Source: Streptacidiphilus fuscans
GTDB taxonomy: Bacteria > Actinomycetota > Actinomycetes > Streptomycetales > Streptomycetaceae
DNA: 64,000 nt
Direction: 5' to 3'
Assembly (NCBI RefSeq): GCF_015690355.1
Contig: NZ_JADPRT010000024.1
Location: forward strand, 37,948 to 101,947
Positions 1 through 8,495 of this stretch are shown here, piece after piece. The notes under the pieces were generated by a model that did no database searches, was not told where the DNA came from, and worked only from the letters and a program-made list of their open reading frames with translations. A program made the position numbers and the translations under genes. Numbering within the stretch: position 1 is the stretch's first letter; each line of letters starts with the position of its first letter.

Positions 1-507
1 GTCGACGCGCAGGCGCAGGAACCGGATCGCCGAGAGCATCTTCCCGAACGGGGCCTGGCCGGGGACGATCGGCTCGTGCGCGCTGTCCGGCTGGAAGCGC
101 GCGTACTGACGGTCCATCAGCGCGGCCTTCTCGGCGGGATCGTCGACGACGGTCGCCGTGCAGAGCAGGTGGACCGAGGCGTAGTAGCTGGTCGGGACGC
201 CGTGCTCGGGCGCGACGTCCGCCGCGGCACGCCAGGTGCCGGGGATGAACGCGTAGTCGTCGGTGACGGCGAGCGTGACCCGGGGGTCCGCCTCGACCGC
301 GGCCCAGAAGGGGTTGGGGCGGGCCAGGTGGAGCACGACCTCGTCGCCGCCGTCCGTCGCGGCCCCCTCGGCGAAGAGGAAGTGCGTCGGGACCAGGATC
401 GGCGGCTCGCCGTCGGGCCCGTTGGCCGCCAACGTGCCGAAGTCGCGCGCGGCGAGCCAGGGACGCCAGGTCTTCTCGTCGGCGAGGTCCCAGGGATGGA
501 TGAGCAT
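1..507 (-). CDS. PaiB-like FMN-binding protein (partial, C-terminus cut by window edge)
   Basis: The reading frame starts at ATG 507-505 with MLIHPWDLADEKTWRPWL and is still open at base 1, so 169 codons are visible. The start (M-x-x-HPWD), then ANGPDGEPPILVPTHFLF and a stretch like DDYAFIPGTW, follow the FMN-binding negative transcriptional regulator family (PaiB, split-barrel flavin fold). The family binds FMN; its role is poorly defined and it was described in Bacillus as affecting protease production. A divergent MocR gene lies 76 bp away, suggesting shared control. Little can be said about the end because the last part lies outside the window. Confidence 0.85.
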   Translation of the reverse strand, partial: MLIHPWDLADEKTWRPWLAARDFGTLAANGPDGEPPILVPTHFLFAEGAATDGGDEVVLHLARPNPFWAAVEADPRVTLAVTDDYAFIPGTWRAAADVAPEHGVPTSYYASVHLLCTATVVDDPAEKAALMDRQYARFQPDSAHEPIVPGQAPFGKMLSAIRFLRLRVD

Positions 508-562
508 GGCGGTGGCCCCCAGAGGTCGTGCGCTGGCGTGTGTCGGGTTGCGGAGAGTATTG

Positions 563-577
563 AACTAGTGCATAGTT
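563..577. promoter_or_regulatory. Inverted repeat between paiB-like gene and MocR gene
   Basis: AACTA-N5-TAGTT is a perfect 5-bp-arm inverted repeat in an unusually AT-rich stretch of otherwise GC-rich DNA. It overlaps TAGTTT (573-578), a -10-like hexamer 5 nt before the GTG start at 584, so it would sit on the MocR promoter. MocR regulators commonly autoregulate from such divergent spacers; assignment to this protein is inference. Confidence 0.45.
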
Positions 578-583
578 TTCTTT

Positions 584-1975
584 GTGCTAGGAGATTATCG
601 GATCGTCGGGCGGCGTGCCACCGAGATCGCCGCCGAGATCGAGTCGCTGGTGTCCTCGGGCGCGCTGGAGCCGGGCGCCGCGCTGCCGCCACTGCGGGAT
701 CTCGCGGGTGACCTCGGGGTCAATCCCAACACGGTCGCCGCCGCCTACCGCCTGCTGCGCGACCGGGGCGTGATCGAGACGGCCGGACGGCGCGGCAGCC
801 GCGTCCTGCCGCGTCCCGTGCTGGCCCCGCGCGACTACGCGACGCTGGAGGTCCCGGCCGGTGTCCGCGACCTCGCCGACGGCAACCCCGACGCGCGACT
901 GCTGCCCGATCCCGCTGCGGCGCTGGCCGCCGCCGGTCACGGTACGGACCCCGCCGCCGGACGGTACGGCGGGCCGGAGTTCGACCCGCTGCTGCTGGAG
1001 CTGGCCCGCCGTTCGTTCGCCGCCGACGGGCTCCCGACGGAAGCCCTCGGCGTCTTCTCCGGCTCGCTGGACGCCCAGGAGCGGCTCTTCCAGGCGTGGC
1101 TGCGTCCCGGCGACGCGGTCGCCGTCGAGGACCCGGGCTGGGGGAGCCTCTTCGACCTGCTCCCCGCGCTCGGTCTGCGTCCGGTCCCGATGCCCGTCGA
1201 CGACGACGGGCCGACCGTCGCGGGCTTGCGCGCGGCGCTCGACGCGGGCGTCCGCGCCGTCGTGCTCACCGCGCGCGCCCAGAACCCGACCGGCGCCGCG
1301 CTCAGCGCCGAGCGCGCCGACGAGCTGCGTCCGCTGCTGGCAGAGCACCCCGAGGTGCTGCTGGTCGAGGACGATCACGGCCACGGCATCGTCGACGGCG
1401 ACTACCGCACGCTGGCGGTCGACGGGCGGGGAGTCGACGGGCCGGGGCCGGACAGCCGTGGCGCGGCCGGTGGCGGGGTGCCGACGGTGCGGCACTGGGC
1501 CGTGGTCCGCTCGGCGGCCAAGTCCCTCGGGCCGGATCTGCGCGTCGCCGTGCTCACCGGCGACCCGGACACCGTGGCCCGGATCCGCGGGCGGCAGCGG
1601 CTCGGCGCGGGCTGGGTCAGCCACCTGCTCCAGCGCACCGTCGCCGCGCTCTGGCAGGCATACGACCCGGAAGCCGGCATCGCGTCCTACCGTCTGCGCC
1701 GCGACGCACTGCTCGCCGCGTTGGCGGAGCGCGGCGTCACCGCGCACGGACGCAGCGGGCTGTGCGTCTGGGTCCCGGTCCCGGACGAGACGGCGGCCGT
1801 CGCCGGTTTGCAGCAGCGCGGCTGGGCCGTGGCCCCGGGCGCGCGCTTCCGCCTGGACACCCCGCCCGGGGTCCGGATCACCGTCTCCACGCTCGACGTC
1901 GCCGACTGCCCGCGCCTCGCCGACGACGTCGCCCACGTCCTGCACCGCCGCGCCGGCCTGACGCGCGGGGTGTAG
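584..1975 (+). CDS. MocR-family (GntR winged helix + aminotransferase-like) regulator
   Basis: 463 aa. An N-terminal GntR winged helix (about residues 5-70; motif PPLRDLAGDLGVNPNTVAAAYRLL) is followed by a fold-type I aminotransferase-like domain. The latter has YGGPEFDPLLLELARR, the dimer/substrate segment ARAQNPTGAAL, VEDDHGHGI (PLP ring Asp region) and SAAKSLGPDLR with the lysine expected to hold PLP. This is the MocR/PdxR architecture: a DNA-binding regulator sensing PLP or an amino compound. GTG 584 has no Shine-Dalgarno but has TAGTTT 5 nt upstream, so the mRNA may be leaderless. The divergent partner is the PaiB-like FMN protein, the most likely target. Confidence 0.9.
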   Translation: MLGDYRIVGRRATEIAAEIESLVSSGALEPGAALPPLRDLAGDLGVNPNTVAAAYRLLRDRGVIETAGRRGSRVLPRPVLAPRDYATLEVPAGVRDLADGNPDARLLPDPAAALAAAGHGTDPAAGRYGGPEFDPLLLELARRSFAADGLPTEALGVFSGSLDAQERLFQAWLRPGDAVAVEDPGWGSLFDLLPALGLRPVPMPVDDDGPTVAGLRAALDAGVRAVVLTARAQNPTGAALSAERADELRPLLAEHPEVLLVEDDHGHGIVDGDYRTLAVDGRGVDGPGPDSRGAAGGGVPTVRHWAVVRSAAKSLGPDLRVAVLTGDPDTVARIRGRQRLGAGWVSHLLQRTVAALWQAYDPEAGIASYRLRRDALLAALAERGVTAHGRSGLCVWVPVPDETAAVAGLQQRGWAVAPGARFRLDTPPGVRITVSTLDVADCPRLADDVAHVLHRRAGLTRGV

Positions 1976-2005
1976 CCGTAGGGCTGCTGAGTTGCTGAAC
2001 CGGGA

Positions 2006-4159
2006 TCAGACCGGCGGCAGCATCCCGCGGCTGCGGGCCTGCTGGAGCCAGCCGGGGTACTCGCTCATCATCAGCTCGAACAGCTGCTCGTCGCCGACGT
2101 GTTGCGGGTCCTCGACGGCGAAGAAGTTGGCGTTGTCGAGGAAGCGCCCGGGCAGGTCGTCCAGCTCCTCCAGGAACCGGAAGGTGCCGGTGCCCCAGTT
2201 GTCGACCCGCGGCTGGCGCGAGCGCTTGCCGAAGAGCCCGTGCGAGGGCTGCGGCGCGACCTGGTGCTGTGCGGGCGCGTCCACCGACCGGGAGGACCGG
2301 CCGATGCCCATGAACTGCCAGAACAGCGGCTCGTAGCTGGACGCGGTCACCTGGGCGCGGGTCTGCTGCTCGCTGGTGGTGTGACCGTCCGTCAGGAACA
2401 TCACGTAGACCGGCTGCCGGTCCGCGAGCGGGGTGTTGCGCAGGTCCGAGGCGCCGAAGTACTGCTCGCGGATCAGCCGGATCGCGCCCGCGTAGTCCGT
2501 GCCGCCCTCCAACGGGTACTGGCCCAGCATCCGCTGGACCCAGCCCCGGTAGGACCCGACGCTGACCGAGCCCGCGACATGGCCGCGCGAGCCGAACAGG
2601 AAGACGTCGATCTCGCTGTTGTCGTCGAAGCGCATCCCCAGCGCGAGCACCCGCTCGACCAGCGCCTGCACCTTGCCGGAGCGGTACAGCGCGTGCATCG
2701 AGCCGGAGATGTCCAGGCAGAGCGCGACGCGGGCGGTGTGCTCGCCCAGGCCGCGCTTCTCCAGGCTGACGGCGGCCTTCTTGGTGAGGTCGAGCAGTTG
2801 GTGGTCGCCCTGGTCGGCCAGGGACTTCTCCAAGGTGATGAGCTTCTGCTTCTTCAGACTGACGGCACCGCTGCCCGCTCCGCCCCCGGGGTCGCCCGGC
2901 CCGGCTGGGGCGCCCTGCTGCTGTTGGTACGGCGCGGGGGAGGGGTGCTGCTGGAACTGCGGCTGCTGGAGCGGCTGTTGCTGGTAAGGGTCCTGCGGGT
3001 AGGGCTGCTGCTGCGGGTACCCCTGCTGCTGCGGACCCGGGTCGGCCGGGCCGTAGCCGGTCTGCACGGGTGCGCCGCCGAAGACGGCGGGGCCGCTGGG
3101 GTCCGGGGCAGTCGGGTACACGGCGAACCCGGGCGTGTTGCCCTGCATCGGCGCCTGCCCCGGCACGGCGCCCTGGCCCGGACCGTAACCCGGTGCGGGG
3201 ACGGGTGCGTTCGGAGCTCCGGCGCCGAAGACCGACGGTGCGGGCGGAGCCTGCTCCAGCGGCGGCAGGCTCTGCAGTCCGGGCTCGACGTGTCCGCCGC
3301 CGCCGAAGATCGCGGGCGCGGGCGGAGCGGTGCCGGGTGCGCCGAGGTTCGGGTCGGCCGCAGGCGGTGCAGGCGCGGCGGCAGGTGCCGGGTACGCCTG
3401 AGGCGGCGAAGCGACCGGAGGCGGACCGAACCCCTCCGGGGGGACGGGCGCGTGTTGCGCGGCTGCGGGAGCGGGAGCGGGAGCGGTGGGCACCGGGGCC
3501 GGGATCGGAGCCGGAGCCGCAGCAGCCGGCGCGGGTGTGGGAACCGGCGCAGCGGCAGGCATGCGCGGGTCGACCCCGTGCGGGCGCGCGGGAGCCGCCG
3601 GTGCCGGGGGCGTGGCCGGTGCCGCCGCCGGGACGGCGTGCGGGGCGGCAGGCGCGGGCTCGTCGTCGACCGAGATGCCGTAGTCCGTCGCGAGCCCGGC
3701 CAGGCCGGTGTCGTAGCCCTGGCCCACCGCGCGGAACTTCCAGGCGTCCGCGCGCCGGTAGAACTCGCCGAAGACGAACGCCGTCTCCGTCGTCGCGGAG
3801 GGGATGTCGAAGCGCAGGGCCTCGCTCCCGTCCGGGCCGAGGACGCGCAGCGCCAGGCCAGGGACCTGGCCGAAGGCGCCGCCGTCGGCGGAGGCGGCGA
3901 CCACGATCCGGTCGACGCCCGGCTCGACCGAGCCGAGAGCGACCCGGATCCCGTCGCCCGCGTGCCGGACCGCGCCCGAGGGATGGTTCGGCTGGTTGTA
4001 GAAGACGAAGTCCGCGTCCGAGCGGACCTTGCCGGACGAGGCGAGCAGCAGGGCGGAGACGTCGACGTCCGGGACGCCCGCGCCCTTCGTCCAGCTGACC
4101 TCCGCCGATAGCTCCGTGGTGGGGACCGGGGCGTTCGCGCCCTTGCTCATCGCCGTCAT
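2006..4159 (-). CDS. TerD-domain / von Willebrand factor A protein
   Basis: 717 aa. Residues about 1-175 form a TerD domain (tellurium-resistance family; DADFVFYNQPNHPSGAVRH, ETAFVFGEFYRR, FRAVGQGYDTGLAGLATDYG). Residues about 180-470 are a low-complexity Pro/Ala/Gln linker. The C-terminal VWA domain has the MIDAS motif DISGS near residue 486, EGGTDY, and FLTDGHTTSE. TerD/TerF-like VWA proteins are stress-response proteins of uncertain biochemistry, often calcium-binding. ATG 4159 is chosen because AGGA lies 7 nt upstream; the frame extends upstream without family similarity. An ATG three codons in (4150) is the alternative. It converges on the MocR gene with 30 bp between stops. Confidence 0.9.
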   Translation of the reverse strand: MTAMSKGANAPVPTTELSAEVSWTKGAGVPDVDVSALLLASSGKVRSDADFVFYNQPNHPSGAVRHAGDGIRVALGSVEPGVDRIVVAASADGGAFGQVPGLALRVLGPDGSEALRFDIPSATTETAFVFGEFYRRADAWKFRAVGQGYDTGLAGLATDYGISVDDEPAPAAPHAVPAAAPATPPAPAAPARPHGVDPRMPAAAPVPTPAPAAAAPAPIPAPVPTAPAPAPAAAQHAPVPPEGFGPPPVASPPQAYPAPAAAPAPPAADPNLGAPGTAPPAPAIFGGGGHVEPGLQSLPPLEQAPPAPSVFGAGAPNAPVPAPGYGPGQGAVPGQAPMQGNTPGFAVYPTAPDPSGPAVFGGAPVQTGYGPADPGPQQQGYPQQQPYPQDPYQQQPLQQPQFQQHPSPAPYQQQQGAPAGPGDPGGGAGSGAVSLKKQKLITLEKSLADQGDHQLLDLTKKAAVSLEKRGLGEHTARVALCLDISGSMHALYRSGKVQALVERVLALGMRFDDNSEIDVFLFGSRGHVAGSVSVGSYRGWVQRMLGQYPLEGGTDYAGAIRLIREQYFGASDLRNTPLADRQPVYVMFLTDGHTTSEQQTRAQVTASSYEPLFWQFMGIGRSSRSVDAPAQHQVAPQPSHGLFGKRSRQPRVDNWGTGTFRFLEELDDLPGRFLDNANFFAVEDPQHVGDEQLFELMMSEYPGWLQQARSRGMLPPV

Positions 4160-4240
4160 GCGCTCATCCTGCCCGCTGCCGGGCGGACGGCAAGGGCTTT
4201 GGCGAAGGGCCGTCGCGTGCCGAGGCGCTCTTGTGACCCG

Positions 4241-4254
4241 ACCGACCGTTCGGT
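4241..4254. promoter_or_regulatory. TetR-type palindrome upstream of paaABCDE
   Basis: ACCGA-CCGT-TCGGT has perfect 5-bp arms, 41 bp before the paaA start. Paa operons of actinobacteria are known to be repressed by the TetR-family protein PaaR at ACCG/CGGT-containing palindromes, with phenylacetyl-CoA as inducer. No such regulator gene lies next to this operon, so the factor would act from elsewhere. Confidence 0.5.
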
Positions 4255-4294
4255 AGTCTGATGGCAGAACCTGATCCCGGAGGGGCATGCAGAC

Positions 4295-5392
4295 ATGAGC
4301 GGCACCCACGCGGCACCGGCGACCGGCGGCGAGGGCACGGCCGTGCCGACCGAGCCTGCCGAGAACCCCGAGCTCGCCGCGCTCTCGGCGCACTTCGACG
4401 CGACCATCGCGCACGACCACCGCATCGAACCGCGCGACTGGATGCCGGACGGCTACCGCGCGACGCTGGTGCGCCAGATCGCCCAGCACGCCCACTCCGA
4501 GATCATCGGCATGCAGCCGGAGGGGGAGTGGATCACCAAGGCTCCCTCGCTGCGCCGCAAGGCGATCCTCTTCGCCAAGGTCCAGGACGAGGCCGGGCAC
4601 GGGCTCTACCTCTACTCCGCCGCCGAGACGCTCGGCACCGACCGCGCCGAGCTGACCGAGCGGCTGCTCAACGGGCGGCAGAAGTACTCCTCGATCTTCA
4701 ACTACCCGACGCTGAGCTTCGCCGACGTCGGCGTGATCGGCTGGTTCGTCGACGGCGCGGCCATCTGCAACCAGGTGCCGCTCTGCCGCTCCAGCTACGG
4801 CCCCTACGCGCGCTCGATGGTCAGGATCTGCAAGGAGGAGTCCTTCCACCAGCGCCAGGGCTACGAGCTGCTGCTGACCATGATGTCCGGCAGCCCCGCC
4901 CAGCGCGCTCAGGTGCAGGACGCGGTCGACCGCTGGTGGTGGCCCTCGCTGATGATGTTCGGCCCGCCGGACACCGACTCGCCCAACAGCGCCCAGTCCA
5001 TGGCATGGCGGATCAAGCGGCACAGCAACGACGAACTGCGCCAGCGCTTCGTCGACATGACGGTCCCTCAGGCCGAAAAGCTCGGCGTCACCCTCCCCGA
5101 CCCGGAGCTGCGCTGGAACGAGGAGCGCGGCGCGCACGACTTCGGCACGCCCGACTACGACGAGCTGATGCGGGTCATCAAGGGCGACGGCCCGTGCAAC
5201 GAGCAGCGGATCACCCGCCGCCGTCAGGCCCACGAGGACGGCGCCTGGGTCCGCGAGGCCGCCCTCGCCCACGCGGCCAAGCAGCAGGCCCGCGCCGCAG
5301 CCGACCAGGCTGCGACCGACAAGGCTGCGACGCAGAAGGCTGCGACACATAAGGCCGCGACAGAGACGAACGAGGAAGGAACGGCCGCATGA
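4295..5392 (+). CDS. paaA: 1,2-phenylacetyl-CoA epoxidase, catalytic subunit PaaA
   Basis: 365 aa. This is the di-iron catalytic alpha subunit of the ring-epoxidising monooxygenase for phenylacetyl-CoA. Family-typical stretches include RDWMPDGYR, HAHSEIIGMQPEGEW, AKVQDEAGHGLYLYSAAETLG (carboxylate/His ligands ExxH), KEESFHQRQGYELL (second ExxH) and WNEERGAHDFGTPDYDELM. GGAGG precedes ATG 4295. The C-terminal ~45 residues are an extra alanine/lysine tail with the unit AATxK repeated about four times (5280-5370), not part of the catalytic fold. The stop overlaps paaB by 4 nt (ATGA). It is the first gene of a five-gene operon with all epoxidase subunits. Confidence 0.97.
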   Translation: MSGTHAAPATGGEGTAVPTEPAENPELAALSAHFDATIAHDHRIEPRDWMPDGYRATLVRQIAQHAHSEIIGMQPEGEWITKAPSLRRKAILFAKVQDEAGHGLYLYSAAETLGTDRAELTERLLNGRQKYSSIFNYPTLSFADVGVIGWFVDGAAICNQVPLCRSSYGPYARSMVRICKEESFHQRQGYELLLTMMSGSPAQRAQVQDAVDRWWWPSLMMFGPPDTDSPNSAQSMAWRIKRHSNDELRQRFVDMTVPQAEKLGVTLPDPELRWNEERGAHDFGTPDYDELMRVIKGDGPCNEQRITRRRQAHEDGAWVREAALAHAAKQQARAAADQAATDKAATQKAATHKAATETNEEGTAA

Positions 5393-5700
5393 GCAGCACC
5401 GAGTCCCCGCAGGCCCCGCGCGGGAGTTGGCCCCTGTACGAGGTCTTCGTGCGCGGCAAGCGCGGCCTCAACCACGTCCACGTCGGCTCGCTCCACGCCG
5501 CCGACGAGCGGATGGCGCTGACCAACGCCCGTGACCTCTACACCCGTCGCAACGAGGGCGTCTCGATCTGGGTGGTCCGCTCCGACGCCATCACCGCCTC
5601 CACCCCGGACGAGAAGGACCCGTTCTTCTCGCCCAGCGGCGACAAGGTCTACCGGCACCCGACCTTCTACGCCATCCCCGACGACGTCCCCCACATCTGA
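5389..5700 (+). CDS. paaB: Phenylacetyl-CoA epoxidase subunit PaaB
   Basis: 103 aa, normal length for the small subunit. WPLYEVFVRGKRGLNHVHVG, NARDLYTRRNEGVSIWVV and the end FYAIPDDVPHI are typical. PaaB bridges the PaaAC heterodimers in the epoxidase; it has no catalytic centre. It is translationally coupled to paaA through ATGA. The 40-bp gap to paaC contains a near-duplicate of its own stop region (CTGACC...CGCAC at 5697 and 5712), one of several such duplications in this window. Confidence 0.95.
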   Translation: MSSTESPQAPRGSWPLYEVFVRGKRGLNHVHVGSLHAADERMALTNARDLYTRRNEGVSIWVVRSDAITASTPDEKDPFFSPSGDKVYRHPTFYAIPDDVPHI

Positions 5701-5740
5701 CCCCCGCACCGCTGACCTCGCACATCACAGGAGCCCTCGC

Positions 5741-6625
5741 GTGACCGACGACCACGTCTACCTCTCGCTCGCCGAGGAGCACGGGGACGACACCCGCTGG
5801 GCCTTCGGCACCGGGTTCGAGGACCCGCTGCACGGCGTCGACACCACGCTGCCCGCCGGCGTGGACGCAGACGAGCTGGCTGCGCTCTGCCTGGCCCTCG
5901 CCGACGACGCGTTGGTGGCCGCCCAGCGACTGGCGCAGTGGGTCACCCTGGCACCGGAGTTGGAGGAGGAGGTCGCACTCGCCAACATCGGCCTGGACCT
6001 GCTCGGCCAGGCCCGCCTGCTCTACGCCCGCGCCGGACAGGCCGAAGGCCACGGCGAGGAGGGCAAGGGCCGCGACGAGGACGCGCTCGCCTACTTCCGC
6101 GACCCGGACGAGTTCCGCAACGTGCTGCTGGCCGAGGTCCCCAACGGCGACTTCGCGCACTGCGTGGTCAAGCTGCTGCTGCTCTCCAGCTGGCGGCTGG
6201 CCCAGCTGCAGCAGCTCACCGGCCATGCGGACCCGGTGCTCGCCGCCGTCGCCCACAAGGGAGTCAGCGAGCTGACGTACCACCGCGACCACGCCGCACA
6301 GTGGGTGGTCCGGCTCGGCGACGGCACCGAGGAGTCCACGCGCCGCACCCGCGCCGCGCTGGCCGAACTCTGGCCCTACCGCGCCGAGCTCTACGCCGCC
6401 GCGCCGGAGACGCGCGACGAGGTCGAGGCGGTCCTGGCCCAGGTCCTCGCCGCCGCGCACCTCGATGCAACAGAGCTGGACGCAGCAGAGCTCGGCGCGT
6501 CGGGCGAGGCCACCGCGCAGGCGCTGACGGGCAACGGCCGCTCCGGCGAGCACACCGAGCACCTGACCGAACTCCTCGCCGAGCTCCAGGGCGTGGCGCG
6601 GTCCGACCCGGAGGCGACGTGGTGA
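5741..6625 (+). CDS. paaC: Phenylacetyl-CoA epoxidase structural subunit PaaC
   Basis: 294 aa. PaaC is the inactive ferritin-like partner of PaaA. Characteristic stretches are LALADDALVAAQRLAQW, EEEVALANIGLDLLGQARLLY, FRNVLLAEVPNGDFA and KGVSELTYHRDHAAQWVVRLGDGTEES. The start is GTG 5741 because CAGGAG lies 8 nt upstream and the family N-terminus begins there. The last bases overlap paaD (GTGA). The C-terminal part is Ala/Glu-rich. Confidence 0.94.
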   Translation: MTDDHVYLSLAEEHGDDTRWAFGTGFEDPLHGVDTTLPAGVDADELAALCLALADDALVAAQRLAQWVTLAPELEEEVALANIGLDLLGQARLLYARAGQAEGHGEEGKGRDEDALAYFRDPDEFRNVLLAEVPNGDFAHCVVKLLLLSSWRLAQLQQLTGHADPVLAAVAHKGVSELTYHRDHAAQWVVRLGDGTEESTRRTRAALAELWPYRAELYAAAPETRDEVEAVLAQVLAAAHLDATELDAAELGASGEATAQALTGNGRSGEHTEHLTELLAELQGVARSDPEATW

Positions 6626-7182
6626 GCGCCACGGCCCGCCCGGCACTCGACGCCGGACTCGACGCCGCGCTCGACGACGCCCGCGCCGCCGCCGAGTCGG
6701 TGTGCGACCCCGAGCTGCCCATGCTCACCCTCGCCGACCTGGGCGTGCTGCGCGACGTCCGGATCGAGGACGACGGGGCGGTGACCGCCGTGCTGACCCC
6801 CACCTACAGCGGCTGCCCGGCACTCGCCGAGATGCGGGCCGACCTGGACGCGGCGCTGCGCTCGGCCGGTTTCTCAACTGTGCACGTGCGCACCGAACTC
6901 AGTCCGCCGTGGAGCACCGACGACATCACCGCCGAGGGCCGCCGCAAGCTCGCCGAGTCGGGCATCGCCCCGCCCGGCCGCGCGCCGCGCCGGAGCGGAG
7001 GACCGATCCCGGTGACGCTCACGCTCGGGCCCCGCACCACCCGTACGGAAGACGCCGTCCGCTGCCCGCGCTGCGGGTCGCCGGACACCGAGGAGACCAG
7101 TCGTTTTGGCGCGACCGCCTGCAAGGCGCTGCGCCGCTGCCGCGCCTGCCGCGAGCCCTTCGAGCAGGTCAAGGAGATCTAG
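6622..7182 (+). CDS. paaD: Phenylacetyl-CoA epoxidase maturation protein PaaD
   Basis: 186 aa. The N-terminal MIP18/DUF59 domain (VCDPELPMLTLADLGVLRDV, TPTYSGCPALAEM) is followed by a C-terminal zinc ribbon with two CxxC pairs (CPRCGSPDTEETSRFG... CRACREPF). PaaD is thought to help assemble the iron or Fe-S centres of the epoxidase; the cysteine SGCP is the conserved DUF59 site. GTG 6622 overlaps the paaC stop (GTGA) with GGAGG about 8 nt upstream. It runs directly into paaE (TAGTG overlap). Confidence 0.94.
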   Translation: MSATARPALDAGLDAALDDARAAAESVCDPELPMLTLADLGVLRDVRIEDDGAVTAVLTPTYSGCPALAEMRADLDAALRSAGFSTVHVRTELSPPWSTDDITAEGRRKLAESGIAPPGRAPRRSGGPIPVTLTLGPRTTRTEDAVRCPRCGSPDTEETSRFGATACKALRRCRACREPFEQVKEI

Positions 7183-8243
7183 TGCGCACCAGTTTCCACC
7201 CGCTGCGGGTCGCCGTCGTCGAGCCGCTCTGCGAGGACGCCGCGGCCGTCACCTTCGACGTCCCGGACGAGCTCGCCGAGCGGTTCGCGTTCCGCGCCGG
7301 GCAGTCGCTGACGCTGCGTCGGGTCGTCGACGGGCACGACGAGCGCCGCTCGTACTCGCTGTGCGCGCCGGAGGGCGGCCCGCTGCGGATCGGCGTCCGC
7401 GAGGTGCCCGGCGGCCTCTTCTCCTCGTGGCTGGTGCACGACCTGCGGCCGGGTGACGTGATCGAGGCGCTGCCGCCGCTCGGCAGCTTCGTGCCGGACC
7501 TCACCGTGCCGGCGCACCACGCGCTGATCGGCGCGGGCTCCGGCATCACGCCGCTGCTGGCAATCGCCGCCTCGGCGCTGGCCGACCCCAAGGCGCGCGT
7601 CACCCTGCTCTACGGCAACCGTCGCAGCGACTCGGTGATGTTCGCGGACGAGCTGGCCGACCTCAAGGACCGCTACCCGGAGCGCTTCCACCTGGTCCAT
7701 GTGCTCTCCCGGGAGCCCAGGGAGAGCGAGCTGCTCAGCTGCCGCCTGGACGCCGAGCACCTGGACGCGGTGCTGCGCGCGCTGGTGGACGTCCCCGACG
7801 TCGGCCACTGGTGGCTCTGCGGCCCGCTGGGCATGACCGAGGACGCCCGCACGGTCCTCTCCGGCCTGGGCGTCCCGGCCGAGCGCGTCCACCGCGAGCT
7901 CTTCTACGCCGAGGACGAGGAGCCGCCGCCCGCGGTCAGCCACGAGGACCGCGGACCTGACGGCCCCTCGGCCGAGCTGGAGCTCACCCTGGACGGCCGC
8001 GTCTCCACCCTGCGGATGCCCGTGGGCGAGACCGTGCTCGACGCCGCCCAGCGGGCCCGGCCGGACCTGCCGTTCGCCTGCAAGGGCGGCGTCTGCGGCA
8101 CCTGCCGCGCGCTCGTCGTCTCCGGCGAGGTGCGGATGCGCCGCAACTTCGCCTTGGAGGACGCCGAGCTGACGGCCGGTTATGTGCTGACCTGCCAGTC
8201 CGAGCCGGTCAGCGAGCGGGTCGTACTGGACTTCGACTCGTAG
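7182..8243 (+). CDS. paaE: Phenylacetyl-CoA epoxidase reductase PaaE
   Basis: 353 aa. An FAD/NAD(P)H ferredoxin-reductase module (residues ~1-245; RRSYSLCAPE, GAGSGITPLLAIA, GPLGMTED) precedes a plant-type 2Fe-2S ferredoxin domain (~265-353) with CKGGVCGTC at about 304-312 and a fourth Cys in TCQSE. It passes electrons from NADPH to the PaaA di-iron centre. GTG 7182 shares one base with the paaD stop. It is the last gene of the operon; thiolation, hydratase and ligase genes (paaF, G, H, K, Z) are absent here. The stop is followed by an 8-bp tandem repeat. Confidence 0.95.
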   Translation: MRTSFHPLRVAVVEPLCEDAAAVTFDVPDELAERFAFRAGQSLTLRRVVDGHDERRSYSLCAPEGGPLRIGVREVPGGLFSSWLVHDLRPGDVIEALPPLGSFVPDLTVPAHHALIGAGSGITPLLAIAASALADPKARVTLLYGNRRSDSVMFADELADLKDRYPERFHLVHVLSREPRESELLSCRLDAEHLDAVLRALVDVPDVGHWWLCGPLGMTEDARTVLSGLGVPAERVHRELFYAEDEEPPPAVSHEDRGPDGPSAELELTLDGRVSTLRMPVGETVLDAAQRARPDLPFACKGGVCGTCRALVVSGEVRMRRNFALEDAELTAGYVLTCQSEPVSERVVLDFDS

Positions 8244-8264
8244 GCCCGTAGGCCCGTGGGCCCG
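8241..8264 (+). repeat. 8-bp tandem repeat containing the paaE stop codon
   Basis: TAGGCCCG, TAGGCCCG, TGGGCCCG in direct tandem. The first TAG is the paaE stop; the second is a stop in another frame. Confidence 0.8.
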
Positions 8265-8285
8265 CCGGTCGGCGAGCGCTCCGCG

Positions 8286-8495
8286 TCAGCCGCTCTTGCG
8301 GCGGAACGAGCGCTGGCCGCCCGACTTGCCGTGGGTGCCGTGGATCTTCGACGGGTCCTGCCCGTGCGCGCCGGCCACGTCCGCCTTGGGGTCGCGACGG
8401 CGGGCCAGCGCCTCTCGGAACTTCCGCTTGACGTCGTCCTCGGACTCCTCGGGGCCTGCGGAGTCGGCCGGGCCGGGATGTGCGTCGTCCGCCAT
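8286..8495 (-). CDS. DUF5302 small protein
   Basis: 69 aa, MADDAHPGPADSAGPE... with the core EDDVKRKFREALARRRDPKADV and the tail SKIHGTHGKSGGQRSFRRKSG. This is the highly charged actinobacterial DUF5302 family of unknown function. ATG 8495 has GGAGG 8 nt upstream; a longer frame begins at 8558 but without a ribosome site. The protein should be soluble, with one charged helix and a basic Gly/Ser tail. It is monocistronic and converges with paaE (42 bp apart). Confidence 0.85.
   Translation of the reverse strand: MADDAHPGPADSAGPEESEDDVKRKFREALARRRDPKADVAGAHGQDPSKIHGTHGKSGGQRSFRRKSG

Noticed and set aside
587..4111. Long open frames antisense to MocR and TerD-VWA genes
   Set aside because: They are GC-rich shadow frames with Arg/Ala/Gly-rich translations and no domains; the opposite frames carry clear motifs.
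4160..5350. Upstream extension of the TerD-VWA frame to 5350
   Set aside because: It runs antisense through paaA and has no family similarity; a ribosome site at 4159 marks the real start.
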